Shown piece by piece: positions 7,592-16,380 of a stretch of 64,000 nt of DNA (position 1 is its first letter; every line of letters starts with the position of its first letter). The notes below the pieces were generated by a model that was not told where the DNA came from, searched no databases, and saw nothing but the letters and a program-made list of their open reading frames with translations. The position numbers and the translations under genes were made by a program. Origin of the DNA: G963677445 sp963678275 (GTDB lineage Bacteria > Bacteroidota > Ignavibacteria > Ignavibacteriales > Melioribacteraceae). The DNA lies in contig OY782765.1 in assembly GCA_963678275.1 (NCBI GenBank), positions 1,302,001-1,366,000 of the forward strand, given 5' to 3'.

Positions 7592-10573
7592 TTATTTAAT
7601 TAGCATCATTTTCCTTGTTGATGAAAATTCGCCCGCATTTAATGAATAAATATATACACCACTTGTCAACCCTGAAGCGTCAAATTCTGTTTCATATTTA
7701 CCCGCTTCCATTTCACCGCTTATTAAAGATGCTACCTCTTCTCCAAGAATGCTGTAAACTTTCAGCGTAACATATTCTTTTGCCGGAATGCTGAAGCTTA
7801 TTTTGGTAGAGGGATTAAATGGATTGGGATAATTCTGCGCCAGTTCATATTCAAGTGGCAGACCGGCGCCGCTGACTTCTATCGCGGTAAGCGGAGCGCT
7901 AATAATTTGCTGACTGCCATCTTTAATTACCAGGCTTTCACCTCCGGCATTCAGTTTTATCTCGCCGCCGTTTACACTGATTTTCACAGGGAATTCAGCG
8001 CCGCTGATATTAATTACACCCCCATTCTTTTCAGCATAATTACCGCTCGCGAATCTGACATCAAAAGCGCCTTCGGGTGGCGCCGGGGGCATCTCGAAAA
8101 AGCCGGAAGTTTCATCAGTGAGAATATACATCGTTGATGATTTACCAGTTTTGTCGGTAATATTTATTGAAACTGATTTTTCCGGGATTCGCGCGTCAGA
8201 TGACTTTGCAGCGGTGGCCGGAAAAACAAGCCGTCCATCAGCGCTGACCTTAATCCAGTAGGCTTTTCCAGGCTCAAGCTGATCGCTTATTGAGTATCCT
8301 CCATCATAACCAAAAAAGTTTCCCGCTATTATTCCGGCCGGGAGCGAAGTAATGCCACTTGTCGCAACTGAATAATCAAATGGCCCGATAAGGTTCCAGC
8401 CGGTTTTAACCGGAACGTTAAAGCTTACCCCCATTCCGGTAATCTCAACAGTGGTGGATTCAGGAAACTTTAACCAGTACCCTTCACCACATTCCAGTTC
8501 GTAGGCCTGGACATATCCGCCGTCAAATCCAAATGCGTTGGAACTGGCAGTAGGGAATAATGAACTAACCGACATATCTGAAACATAAACCGGCGCTGAG
8601 ACAAGGTTCCAGCCATTATTAACATTGAATGTGGATACTGTTCCTTTTTCAAATATTATATACACTTTATTTATATCGGTATTTGTTAGAGAAAAGGCAC
8701 TCTGTTCTTTCATGTTAATCGAGAAAAATGCTCCTTCAAACGGATCCTGCAGAAACATTCTTCCAGGTGGTAAATTGTCGGGGTTCCAGGAAAAATTCAT
8801 CGGATATCCTGCGGTTCCGGGCTGAAACTGTACTTCCCAAATATTTTCAAACTCATCAACCGACCGAAAATCTATTAACGATGATGCGGCGGGAAATGTC
8901 GGCAGATTAAAGCGCGCGTCATAAGCGCCCGCGGGGGGAACCGGAGGCAGCTCTTCCTCTCCCAGAATAGTATCAATACCATTGGTCGCGCCAGTCATCT
9001 GTCCGAATGTAAGAACATCGGCAGTTCTTAAACCACCCGCGTCCGCGACTGTAAGATCAGCGCTCCATGTTATTGGCGCCGCTTCCGGATCAACTAATAC
9101 CGGAGCCACATAAATTACAGATGGATTCAGCGCTGTTATCGGGCCAATTGCTCCCGCTTCATACCAGTACATTGTAAAGACAGTATAAGTGCCATCATTG
9201 TTATCCCTGATACAAGGCGCTATATGCATTCCATCTTCATTCATCTCTGGTGTTTCAGTAATGTTCACCGGCTGAGACCATGACGGGCTGTCTATATGAC
9301 GCCAGCTTATATAAATATCGCAATTTACTATTCCCGGTTCGTGATGTACCCACTGAGCAACAAAAAAATCATTATCGGGACTTGCCGCAATTTTCGCGGC
9401 GTGTCCGCACTGCCCTATTGCCGGATCGGTCGCGTATCCGCCTACATCGGGTCCTTCATATAATGATTCATCATCAAGCCCTTCCGCAATTATTTTTGCG
9501 TCCCAGCAATTATCTGTTTCAATGAATTCAAAGAGAGTGTTAAACCCTATCCCGGTTATAGTATCAACATCTTTGCTTAACCCGGTAACAATATGAGCAT
9601 AACCGGAGTTATCCAGGTGCATATCACCGGCAAAAGAAACAAAACTGTCCCCTTTTTTCCAGTCCCAGATTTCTGTATAATCCTGAGTCAGTGGTATCTG
9701 AAGCCAGTCAACGACGTTACATTCGCTCCATGTTGTTCCATGATCGGTTGATTTACTCACGCCCGGTTCCCAACCGCCACCGCCAACTGCCGGGGCAAAG
9801 GTAGCGAGAAATGCGTGAGCGATAATATTACCATTTGAAGCTCCTATCAGCGGTATTGCTCCCGAACCCATAGCATCGGCGCTCCATTCAGGCGGATCAA
9901 TTTTATCAACAACCTGGTAATTCTCAGTCCTGAATAACCTGACCGAACTATCATCCGAGTTGTCCGACACCCAGTAGACATATTCATTATCTGTAAAAAT
10001 CGGGGTGCTTGAACTGTAAGCGGGGGGATCAAAATCAATTTCAGCCAAAGCTGATTGCTCCAGCCCTAAAGAAACTCCCCAGCCAATATATTCGAATGTC
10101 GCGCTAAGTTCCGGCCAGGCAAATGACGCGTAAAGATCATTGATTGAAGTACTTCCTGTCGGGTTAAAAAGCGTCATGCTCGGGTATCGGGCAGTTATCT
10201 GTGATGTCAGATTATTCTGAACAGAAGTTAAACTTCTTTGCCATGTTTGCCCGAGATCGGTTGAATAATTCCACCAGAGTTCCCCGCTTCCCTGCGCGTA
10301 TGTGTTGGCATTACCTCTGTGAACAACACAAATGACATCAGTCAACGGATCATAAGAAAGGGGGTTGATATTAAAACTGGATGGTCCGAAAGTATTGCTC
10401 ATTGTGTCAACAGCAACATAATCAGCTATGGTTTCGGGCGAAAGATTATTCTGTACTTTAACGGGAATGTAATTTGAATTTTCGGGATCATTTAGGAGCC
10501 GGCTCTTTTCCTTTAACTGTGCCTGGCAAATCATCCCTGCCATTAAAAAAAACAACAAAAATCTTTTAATCAT
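7592..10573 (-). CDS. Large secreted Asp-box protein with T9SS tail
   Basis: About 993 residues. It has a signal peptide (ending near CQAQ), the same Asp-box core as the two neighbours (STDLGQTWQRS, STDHGTTWSEC), then an insertion absent from them. The insertion contains two tandem related modules that begin NGWNLVSAP and TGWNLIGPF, each followed by FGFDGGY or FGYDGGY and a GYWLK or AYWIK motif; this looks like an internal duplication of a beta-rich module. The C terminus is a T9SS type A sorting domain (QNYPNPFNPSTKIS, ending KMMLIK). The start is well supported by AGGAGGAATA before the ATG. Its sorting domain is nearly identical to that of the frameshifted paralogue, although the rest is much more divergent. 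Confidence 0.88.
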   Translation of the reverse strand: MIKRFLLFFLMAGMICQAQLKEKSRLLNDPENSNYIPVKVQNNLSPETIADYVAVDTMSNTFGPSSFNINPLSYDPLTDVICVVHRGNANTYAQGSGELWWNYSTDLGQTWQRSLTSVQNNLTSQITARYPSMTLFNPTGSTSINDLYASFAWPELSATFEYIGWGVSLGLEQSALAEIDFDPPAYSSSTPIFTDNEYVYWVSDNSDDSSVRLFRTENYQVVDKIDPPEWSADAMGSGAIPLIGASNGNIIAHAFLATFAPAVGGGGWEPGVSKSTDHGTTWSECNVVDWLQIPLTQDYTEIWDWKKGDSFVSFAGDMHLDNSGYAHIVTGLSKDVDTITGIGFNTLFEFIETDNCWDAKIIAEGLDDESLYEGPDVGGYATDPAIGQCGHAAKIAASPDNDFFVAQWVHHEPGIVNCDIYISWRHIDSPSWSQPVNITETPEMNEDGMHIAPCIRDNNDGTYTVFTMYWYEAGAIGPITALNPSVIYVAPVLVDPEAAPITWSADLTVADAGGLRTADVLTFGQMTGATNGIDTILGEEELPPVPPAGAYDARFNLPTFPAASSLIDFRSVDEFENIWEVQFQPGTAGYPMNFSWNPDNLPPGRMFLQDPFEGAFFSINMKEQSAFSLTNTDINKVYIIFEKGTVSTFNVNNGWNLVSAPVYVSDMSVSSLFPTASSNAFGFDGGYVQAYELECGEGYWLKFPESTTVEITGMGVSFNVPVKTGWNLIGPFDYSVATSGITSLPAGIIAGNFFGYDGGYSISDQLEPGKAYWIKVSADGRLVFPATAAKSSDARIPEKSVSINITDKTGKSSTMYILTDETSGFFEMPPAPPEGAFDVRFASGNYAEKNGGVINISGAEFPVKISVNGGEIKLNAGGESLVIKDGSQQIISAPLTAIEVSGAGLPLEYELAQNYPNPFNPSTKISFSIPAKEYVTLKVYSILGEEVASLISGEMEAGKYETEFDASGLTSGVYIYSLNAGEFSSTRKMMLIK

Positions 10574-10780
10574 TATTCCTCCTGTTAGATTGATTGGTTA
10601 TTTATATGGTGAATCCCTGGTCTCCAATCATCCTCAATTATGGAAATAAATTAGATAAATTCAGGTTAAGGTTCAAGAAAAGAACAACAGAAATTAATTT
10701 CTTAACACAGACCGATTATCATTGCTATAAATGCAGGATATTTATATCTTTTAGTATCTTATGAATAAACTGGTGTAAAA

Positions 10781-11704
10781 ATGAACAGACGGGAATTTTT
10801 CAGAAAGGGAGCATCAATAGGACTGGCAGGAGCGGCGCTAAAATTTGGAGCTTTTCCGGCTCTTTTCAGATTATCGGCAAAATCCCGGCAGGAAACCATT
10901 TATGATCTTGCTGCTGTTAAAGGAGGCGAACCAGGTGAAATGTTCGAAAGAGCAATTGACGCGCTTGGAGGAATTAAAAAGTTTGTCAAAGCTAATCAGA
11001 CTGTTGTGATAAAACCTAATATTGGCTGGGACGCCCCACCTGAACGCGCCGCGAACACCAATCCTCAGCTTATCGGGCGCATCATAAAAAAATGTTATGA
11101 CTCCGGAGCTAAAAAAGTTTATGTTTTCGATCATACATGCAATGAATGGACACGCTGTTATAAAAACAGCGAAATTGAAAGATATGTGGAAGATGCCGGT
11201 GGAACAATGGCGCCTGGAAATGAAAAAAGTTATTACGAGAAGGTGGTTGTCGGCGCCGGTAAAACCTTAAAAGAAACCGAAGTTCACGAGCTTATTCTCG
11301 AATCGGATGTTTTTATAAACGTGCCGGTACTTAAAGATCATGGTTCTGCACGGGTCTCAATCGGTATGAAAAACATGATGGGAAATGTGTGGGACAGAAG
11401 ATACTGGCATCATACAGACCTTCAGCAATGTATCGCCGATTTCACCTCATACCGCAAACCGGATCTGACTGTCGTTGACGCCTATAGAATCCTGAAAAAA
11501 AACGGCCCCAGGGGTGTTTCGGATAATGACGCCATTTCTGCAAAATCCCTGATAGTTTCACCTGATATTGTGGCTGCCGACGCCGCTGCCACAAAACTTT
11601 TCGGTCTGGACCCCCTTGATATTCCCCATATTCGGATAGCTGAACAGATGGGGCTGGGAACCATGGAATTATCAAAACTTAATATAAGCAGAATAAAAAT
11701 TTAA
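10781..11704 (+). CDS. DUF362-domain protein with Tat signal
   Basis: 307 residues. The N terminus NRREFFRKGASIGLAGAALKF is a twin-arginine signal (Arg3-Arg4), so the folded protein is probably exported to the periplasm. The body matches the DUF362 family, including NVPVLKDHGSARVSIGMKN. Family members are often linked to ferredoxin-like proteins; the reaction is not known. No cysteine cluster is visible in this protein itself. The polyferredoxin gene follows after 45 bases, with a small hairpin in between, which suggests that the two act together in an electron-transfer complex. The SD before the ATG is weak (GGTGT). Confidence 0.82.
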   Translation: MNRREFFRKGASIGLAGAALKFGAFPALFRLSAKSRQETIYDLAAVKGGEPGEMFERAIDALGGIKKFVKANQTVVIKPNIGWDAPPERAANTNPQLIGRIIKKCYDSGAKKVYVFDHTCNEWTRCYKNSEIERYVEDAGGTMAPGNEKSYYEKVVVGAGKTLKETEVHELILESDVFINVPVLKDHGSARVSIGMKNMMGNVWDRRYWHHTDLQQCIADFTSYRKPDLTVVDAYRILKKNGPRGVSDNDAISAKSLIVSPDIVAADAAATKLFGLDPLDIPHIRIAEQMGLGTMELSKLNISRIKI

Positions 11705-11710
11705 CTGTGT

Positions 11711-11740
11711 GGAGAGATATATTCTCTCCTCCGTTTTTCT
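11711..11740 (+). terminator. Small hairpin with T-rich tail between DUF362 and ferredoxin genes
   Basis: GGAGAGA, loop TATAT, TCTCTCC form a perfect seven-base-pair stem followed by TCCGTTTTTCTCTTT. It is short and only partly T-rich, so it may be a partial terminator or attenuator that lowers expression of the downstream gene. Confidence 0.45.
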
Positions 11741-11749
11741 CTTTACTTT

Positions 11750-13312
11750 ATGAAAATTCCGGTTATACGTTATTCCCCAGATGGACAAAAAAAGCATTTG
11801 AATCTAAAGAAATTCAGGGCCCTCTTTGCTATAATTATTTTCATTTTTTCGGCATTCGCCTTTGTTGATATATTCGAGTTACTTCCACCCTCATTTATTA
11901 AATCGATATTTTATTTACAGTTTGTCCCCTCCCTCATCCGGTTTTTGTCTGAACCGGCAATTGCCGTATCGGGATTTATATTTGTATTATTGTTTACAGT
12001 TTTTTTCGGCAGGATATATTGTTCCTTCCTCTGCCCCTTTGGAATTTTAATGGATATTATTGGCAGAATTAAATCCTGGTTTATAAAGAAACCGAAGTAC
12101 CGTTTCAGCAGAAGTAAGAATAAACTTCGGTATTCGATACTGGCTCTTTCCTCGATCACCCTTTTTTCCGGCAGCACACTCCTGCTCCTTCTGCTTGATC
12201 CATATAGCAATTTTGGCAGAATCATGAGCAGCATAGTCCGCCCCGGTTTAATTTATTCAAATAACCTGACCTCCCGTTTTTTCGAATTTTTCGACTTTTA
12301 CCTCCTTAAACCTTTTGAGTTTAGGGGTATACCCCTCTTTGCCATTATTTTCGCCCTTTCCATATTAGCGTTGATTATTTTCTTCACCTGGAAAAGGGGA
12401 CGCATTTTTTGTAATACTTTATGTCCTGTCGGCGCGCTTTTAAGTCTCCCCACAAAATTTTCAATAAAAAAAATTCATATAAATCATGATCTTTGTAAAG
12501 GATGCGGAGTCTGTGAAAAAGTTTGTAAAGCAGAATGTATCAATTCCGAGAAGAAAGAGATTGATTTTTCAAGTTGTGTTGTTTGTTTTAATTGCCTTGA
12601 AGTTTGCCCGACAAGTGGTATAGTATATAGTAACATGCCCAAAAGTATGAATGAAAACGGTGAGCGAAGAGAATTTATAACACACTCGGCATATTGGGCG
12701 GGAGCCGCGATTCTTCAACAGGTGAAGCTTAAGCCCTCAGCCGTGGTTATAAACAGAAAAAATCCGGTGGCTCCTCCGGGCGCGTCTGATATTGATAGTT
12801 TCACCGATAAATGCACAGCCTGTCATCTTTGTGTCAGCGTGTGCCCCACTAATGTACTTCTGCCTTCTTTCCTGCATTATGGATTCACCTCAATGCTTAT
12901 GCCGAGAATGGATTACTGGCGCGGATTCTGTAATTTCGATTGCACAAAATGCACCGAAGTCTGCCCGACCGGAGCATTGACTCCTCTCAGGCTTGAAACA
13001 AAAAAACTGACACAGCTCGGCCAGGTAAAATTTATAAAAGAGAACTGTATTGTTCACAGCCAGGGAACCGATTGTGGCGCGTGCGCCGAACATTGCCCGA
13101 CAAAAGCGGTCAGGATGGAATGGGAAGAGGGGAAAAAAGTTCCTGTCCTGAATGATAAAATATGCATAGGCTGCGGCGCATGTGAATTTGCCTGCCCTAC
13201 AAAACCTTATAAAGCAATTTATGTGGAGGGAAACCATGTCCACAAACCTGCCGAAAAACCGAAAACCGAAAAACTTGAGGATATAGATACTTCGGAGGAT
13301 TTCCCTTTCTGA
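11750..13312 (+). CDS. Membrane polyferredoxin (NapH/YccM-like), partner of DUF362 protein
   Basis: 520 residues. Hydrophobic segments near residues 22-42, 70-88, 128-150 and 196-213 form a NapH-like membrane part with CSFLCP (91-96) and CNTLCP (221-226). Cysteine clusters follow at 249-259, 276-286, 355-365, 394-405, 433-449 and 472-482, most of the CxxCxxCxxxCP type, enough for several [4Fe-4S] clusters. Such proteins carry electrons between the quinone pool or cytoplasm and periplasmic acceptors. Residues 305-325 contain an internal twin-arginine-like motif (ERREFITHSAYWAGAA) followed by a short hydrophobic stretch. The start is the ATG at 11750; no strong SD is seen. Probably works with the preceding DUF362 protein. 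Confidence 0.85.
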   Translation: MKIPVIRYSPDGQKKHLNLKKFRALFAIIIFIFSAFAFVDIFELLPPSFIKSIFYLQFVPSLIRFLSEPAIAVSGFIFVLLFTVFFGRIYCSFLCPFGILMDIIGRIKSWFIKKPKYRFSRSKNKLRYSILALSSITLFSGSTLLLLLLDPYSNFGRIMSSIVRPGLIYSNNLTSRFFEFFDFYLLKPFEFRGIPLFAIIFALSILALIIFFTWKRGRIFCNTLCPVGALLSLPTKFSIKKIHINHDLCKGCGVCEKVCKAECINSEKKEIDFSSCVVCFNCLEVCPTSGIVYSNMPKSMNENGERREFITHSAYWAGAAILQQVKLKPSAVVINRKNPVAPPGASDIDSFTDKCTACHLCVSVCPTNVLLPSFLHYGFTSMLMPRMDYWRGFCNFDCTKCTEVCPTGALTPLRLETKKLTQLGQVKFIKENCIVHSQGTDCGACAEHCPTKAVRMEWEEGKKVPVLNDKICIGCGACEFACPTKPYKAIYVEGNHVHKPAEKPKTEKLEDIDTSEDFPF

Positions 13313-13475
13313 TCAGGATTCTCCACAGACCCTGTTAATTTCAGAATTCCTGATCCCGGTAATAAAAACAATAGCTTATAGAATTTTATTCGCAAAATAA
13401 AAACATAGAAAATCTGACAAGAAAACAACTAAGGCAGGTTTTTCTCATCTGGCGAATAATGTTTAGAACCAATAC

Positions 13476-13795
13476 ATTGACATTGTATTATTTTCAAGAA
13501 TATTATAATTTAAACGCCATTTTATGCATCTCCTACAGAGATGTTTTGCAGGTTGTCTACCATACTCTTCCCTATAGGGACTGACGCATTACCGGAACCT
13601 ATAGGAGGTTCTTTTTATTTCATTTGCCTTGTAGAGGCAATAATTATTGCGGAACGTCCCAATGGGGTAGAAAATTGTTAACACCATAAGACAAAATCCT
13701 TGTAGAGGATTCACAAATCTCCCTGGATAATCATTTACCTTAAGACATACCTGATAAACTCAGATCGATGGAATTTCAATTTTCTTATACATCAT
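13476..13795. repeat. Cluster of short hairpins (copy 1 of a dispersed repeat)
   Basis: A non-coding stretch holding at least four hairpins with six-base stems and five-base loops: CATCTC-CTACA-GAGATG (13527-13543), GAACCT-ATAGG-AGGTTC (13595-13611), TTGCCT-TGTAG-AGGCAA (13624-13640) and AATCCT-TGTAG-AGGATT (13695-13711). There is also a 12-base palindrome, TCCCTATAGGGA (13569-13580). A clearly related copy lies at 33087-33378 with the same hairpins in the same order. No ORF is conserved between the copies. Confidence 0.75.
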
Positions 13796-13889
13796 GTATG
13801 GCTAAAAAAAATCTTGTCACGTTATAAATGGATAACAACTTCTTGTGATATTTTCTAATATTTCCGCAATTTCATTTTGCGAGAGGTAA

Positions 13890-14150
13890 GGAGTTCTGAT
13901 GCTACTAAGGTTAAAAAAATCAAAAAATCAGGTTTCATTACATTCCTTTCATTCCTCATTCGTAATTCGTAATTCGTAATTCGTAATTCGTAATTCGTAA
14001 TTTCTTTTGTGGCTTTTCTTCCACCTCATCACCGAAATCTGCGTAACCAAAAAAATTGCGGCTCTCTTGACCTTATTAATTGTTCATTATTAATTATTAA
14101 TTGCATTTTAGCCATTTTGGGTAGAATTTGACTACTTACGGAGTAATCAC
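13890..14150. repeat. Repeat island: heptamer run plus shared module (family B, 3' half)
   Basis: Begins GCTACTAAGGTTAAA, continues with ACATTCCTTTCATTCCTCATT and six exact copies of CGTAATT (13961-14002). Then come a TTCTTCCACCTCATC block, AATCTGCG-like words, an AATTATTAATT block, and finally the module GCCATTTTGGGTAGAATTTG ending in ACTACTTACGGAGTAATC. The same order of parts recurs at 28800-29530 (twice) and 57720-58370. The last bases overlap the end of the RidA-like gene. Confidence 0.75.
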
Positions 14151-14528
14151 CGCGTCAACCTCAATTTCCACAAGAAGATTTATATCTATCAGATTATTTA
14201 TCTCTACCATCGTGGCAGCCGGTTTAATATCCTTAAAAAACTCACCATGCGCTTTACCTATTTCTTCCCAGTCACCTATATTAACAACAAATATTCTTGT
14301 TCTCACCACATCTTCAAGATCAGCGCCAAGGGCTTTCAGCGCTTTTTCAATTTTCTGAAAAATATACTTAGTCTGATGATAAGAACTGCCTACACCAATT
14401 ATTTTTCCATTTTCATCAACAGCGGCGGTGCCGGAAACAAAAATATGGTTGCCCGCTTTAACAGCTCTTGAATATCCCACCTGGTTTTCCCAGGCTGTTC
14501 CCGATGAAATCTTTTCAACCTTTGACAT
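14136..14528 (-). CDS. RidA/YjgF-family protein lacking the usual arginine
   Basis: 130 residues, the full length of the trimeric RidA fold. The family motifs are present: GNHIFVSGTAAVDENG in the N-terminal half and LVEIEVDAV at the end. In active imine/enamine deaminases (RidA) a conserved arginine lies in the segment PARSxVEV. Here the segment reads PAATMVEI, so that arginine is replaced by alanine. It may therefore belong to one of the Rid subfamilies without deaminase activity. The start is supported by AGG seven bases before the ATG. It is divergent from proS. Its 3' end overlaps the repeat module at 14110-14150, which supplies the last codons (VITP and stop). Confidence 0.85.
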   Translation of the reverse strand: MSKVEKISSGTAWENQVGYSRAVKAGNHIFVSGTAAVDENGKIIGVGSSYHQTKYIFQKIEKALKALGADLEDVVRTRIFVVNIGDWEEIGKAHGEFFKDIKPAATMVEINNLIDINLLVEIEVDAVITP

Positions 14529-14673
14529 TTTTTACCTGATTCTGTTTTTTAACGCACATTTACATTTGTCTGGCAAAAATAAATAGAATTATATCGATAA
14601 ATCCAAATGATTTTTAATTCCCGGCATCATTTCTTATCTTTAAAGTTTATTTAATAATTAATAAGAAAAAGAG

Positions 14674-16380
14674 ATGAGACTCAGCAAAGCTTTTATCCCC
14701 ACACTCAAGGAAGTTCCGGCAGATGCTGTAATTCCAAGTCATATTCTGATGATCCGCACCGGAATGGTTAGGATGCTTTCCGCCGGAATTTATTCATATC
14801 TGCCAATAGGATATTCAATACTAAAAAAGATTAATAATGTCATTCGTGAAGAAATGGACGCGATAGGCGGCCAGGAATTTCATCTTCCGGCTCTCAATCC
14901 GCGTGAATTATGGGAAAGGACCGACCGTGTTGAAGCGTTTGGAGATACAATGTTCCATATTAAAAACCGCGATTATGTTCTTGCCCCTACTCACGAAGAG
15001 GTGATGACTTTTCACGCGAAAGGTGTTATTAAATCATATAAAGAAATGCCGCAGATTTGGTACCAGATTCAGACCAAATTCAGGAATGAAGCCAGACCCC
15101 GCAGCGGTGTTATCAGGGGAAGACAGTTTTTAATGAAGGACGCCTATTCTTTCGACTCTTCTCTTGAAGGACTTGATGAGTCTTATGATAAACATTATAA
15201 CGCCTATAAAAAAATATTTGACAGATGCGGAATTAAATATTTTATTGTCGGCGCCTCAAGCGGAGCTATGGGGGGAAGCAAATCGGAAGAATTCATGGTT
15301 AAATCTGACGCGGGCGAAGATACGGTAGCCTACTGTGAAAAATGTGGTTACGCGGCGAATGTCGAAGTCGCTCAGTCAGATGTTGAAAACATAAAACGAG
15401 AAGAAAATTCGAAAGAAGTATATGATATTCATACTCCTGATGTTAAATCGATTGATGAATTGTGTGAATTCCTGAGTATTAATGAAAGTCAGACAGCAAA
15501 ATCGAGGGTATATATTCATGATGAAAAACCGGTATTGATATTGATGTCGGGGAATGATGAAGTGAATGAGACCAAACTTGAAGCGGTTCTCGGCGGTGAG
15601 ATAAGGCCTGGTCATCCGGAAGAATTGCTCGAGATAACAGGAGCCGACGCTGGTTCTATCGGCCCACTGGGATTTAAATACAGAATACTCGCGGACAACA
15701 GATTGAAAGAAGCGAATAATCTTTTCAGCGGCGCTAATAAAAACGATTACCATATTGGCGGTATCGATATGAAAAGAGATGTGCCCTCTGTAGAATATTT
15801 TGATCTTCGCTCGGCGGCAACCGGTGAAAAATGTGTAAGATGCGGAAATGAAATTGAAGTTTTCAAAGCTATTGAACTGGGACATATCTTCAAGCTCGGC
15901 ACAAAATATTCTACAGGACTCGGAGCCAATTTCCTTGATGAAAACGGCGCCGATCATCCAATCATTATGGGCAGTTACGGCATAGGCATCGACCGTGTTC
16001 TGGCATGTTATGTCGAACAAAATTTTGATGAAAAAGGAATCGTCTGGCAGGGTGAATTAACTCCGTTTGATATTCATCTGCTCGCCCTTAATATTAAAAA
16101 AGATCCTGTAAGGGAAACCTCCGAAAGTATATATCAAAAATTAACTGACTCGGGTATACGGGTTCTTTTTGACGACCGTAAAGATGCCCAGGCAGGATTT
16201 AAGTTTAATGACGCCGATCTTATGGGTTTTCCAATCCAGGTAATTGTTGGTGAAAAAAATCTTAAAGAAAATCTTGTCGAAATTAAAGTCAGAAAAACCG
16301 GTGAGAGATTTAAGGTTGAAGTTGAGAACCTCTTTGATAAAATAAAGGAATTATTATCTGACTGGAAAGAAAAAAAATAA
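14674..16380 (+). CDS. proS: Prolyl-tRNA synthetase
   Basis: 568 residues; charges tRNA-Pro with proline in the cytoplasm. It is a class II synthetase of the bacterial type: motif 1 region LSAGIYSYLPIGYSILKK, the TKFRNEARPRSGVIRGRQF motif 2 region, an inserted editing-type domain in the middle (about residues 225-390, shorter in recognisable motifs), and motif 3 MGSYGIGIDRVLA. The C-terminal anticodon-binding domain follows. The length agrees with the bacterial family. The SD is weak (AAAAAGAG). The 3' end overlaps the probable true start of rsmI by about 20 bases. Confidence 0.95.
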   Translation: MRLSKAFIPTLKEVPADAVIPSHILMIRTGMVRMLSAGIYSYLPIGYSILKKINNVIREEMDAIGGQEFHLPALNPRELWERTDRVEAFGDTMFHIKNRDYVLAPTHEEVMTFHAKGVIKSYKEMPQIWYQIQTKFRNEARPRSGVIRGRQFLMKDAYSFDSSLEGLDESYDKHYNAYKKIFDRCGIKYFIVGASSGAMGGSKSEEFMVKSDAGEDTVAYCEKCGYAANVEVAQSDVENIKREENSKEVYDIHTPDVKSIDELCEFLSINESQTAKSRVYIHDEKPVLILMSGNDEVNETKLEAVLGGEIRPGHPEELLEITGADAGSIGPLGFKYRILADNRLKEANNLFSGANKNDYHIGGIDMKRDVPSVEYFDLRSAATGEKCVRCGNEIEVFKAIELGHIFKLGTKYSTGLGANFLDENGADHPIIMGSYGIGIDRVLACYVEQNFDEKGIVWQGELTPFDIHLLALNIKKDPVRETSESIYQKLTDSGIRVLFDDRKDAQAGFKFNDADLMGFPIQVIVGEKNLKENLVEIKVRKTGERFKVEVENLFDKIKELLSDWKEKK

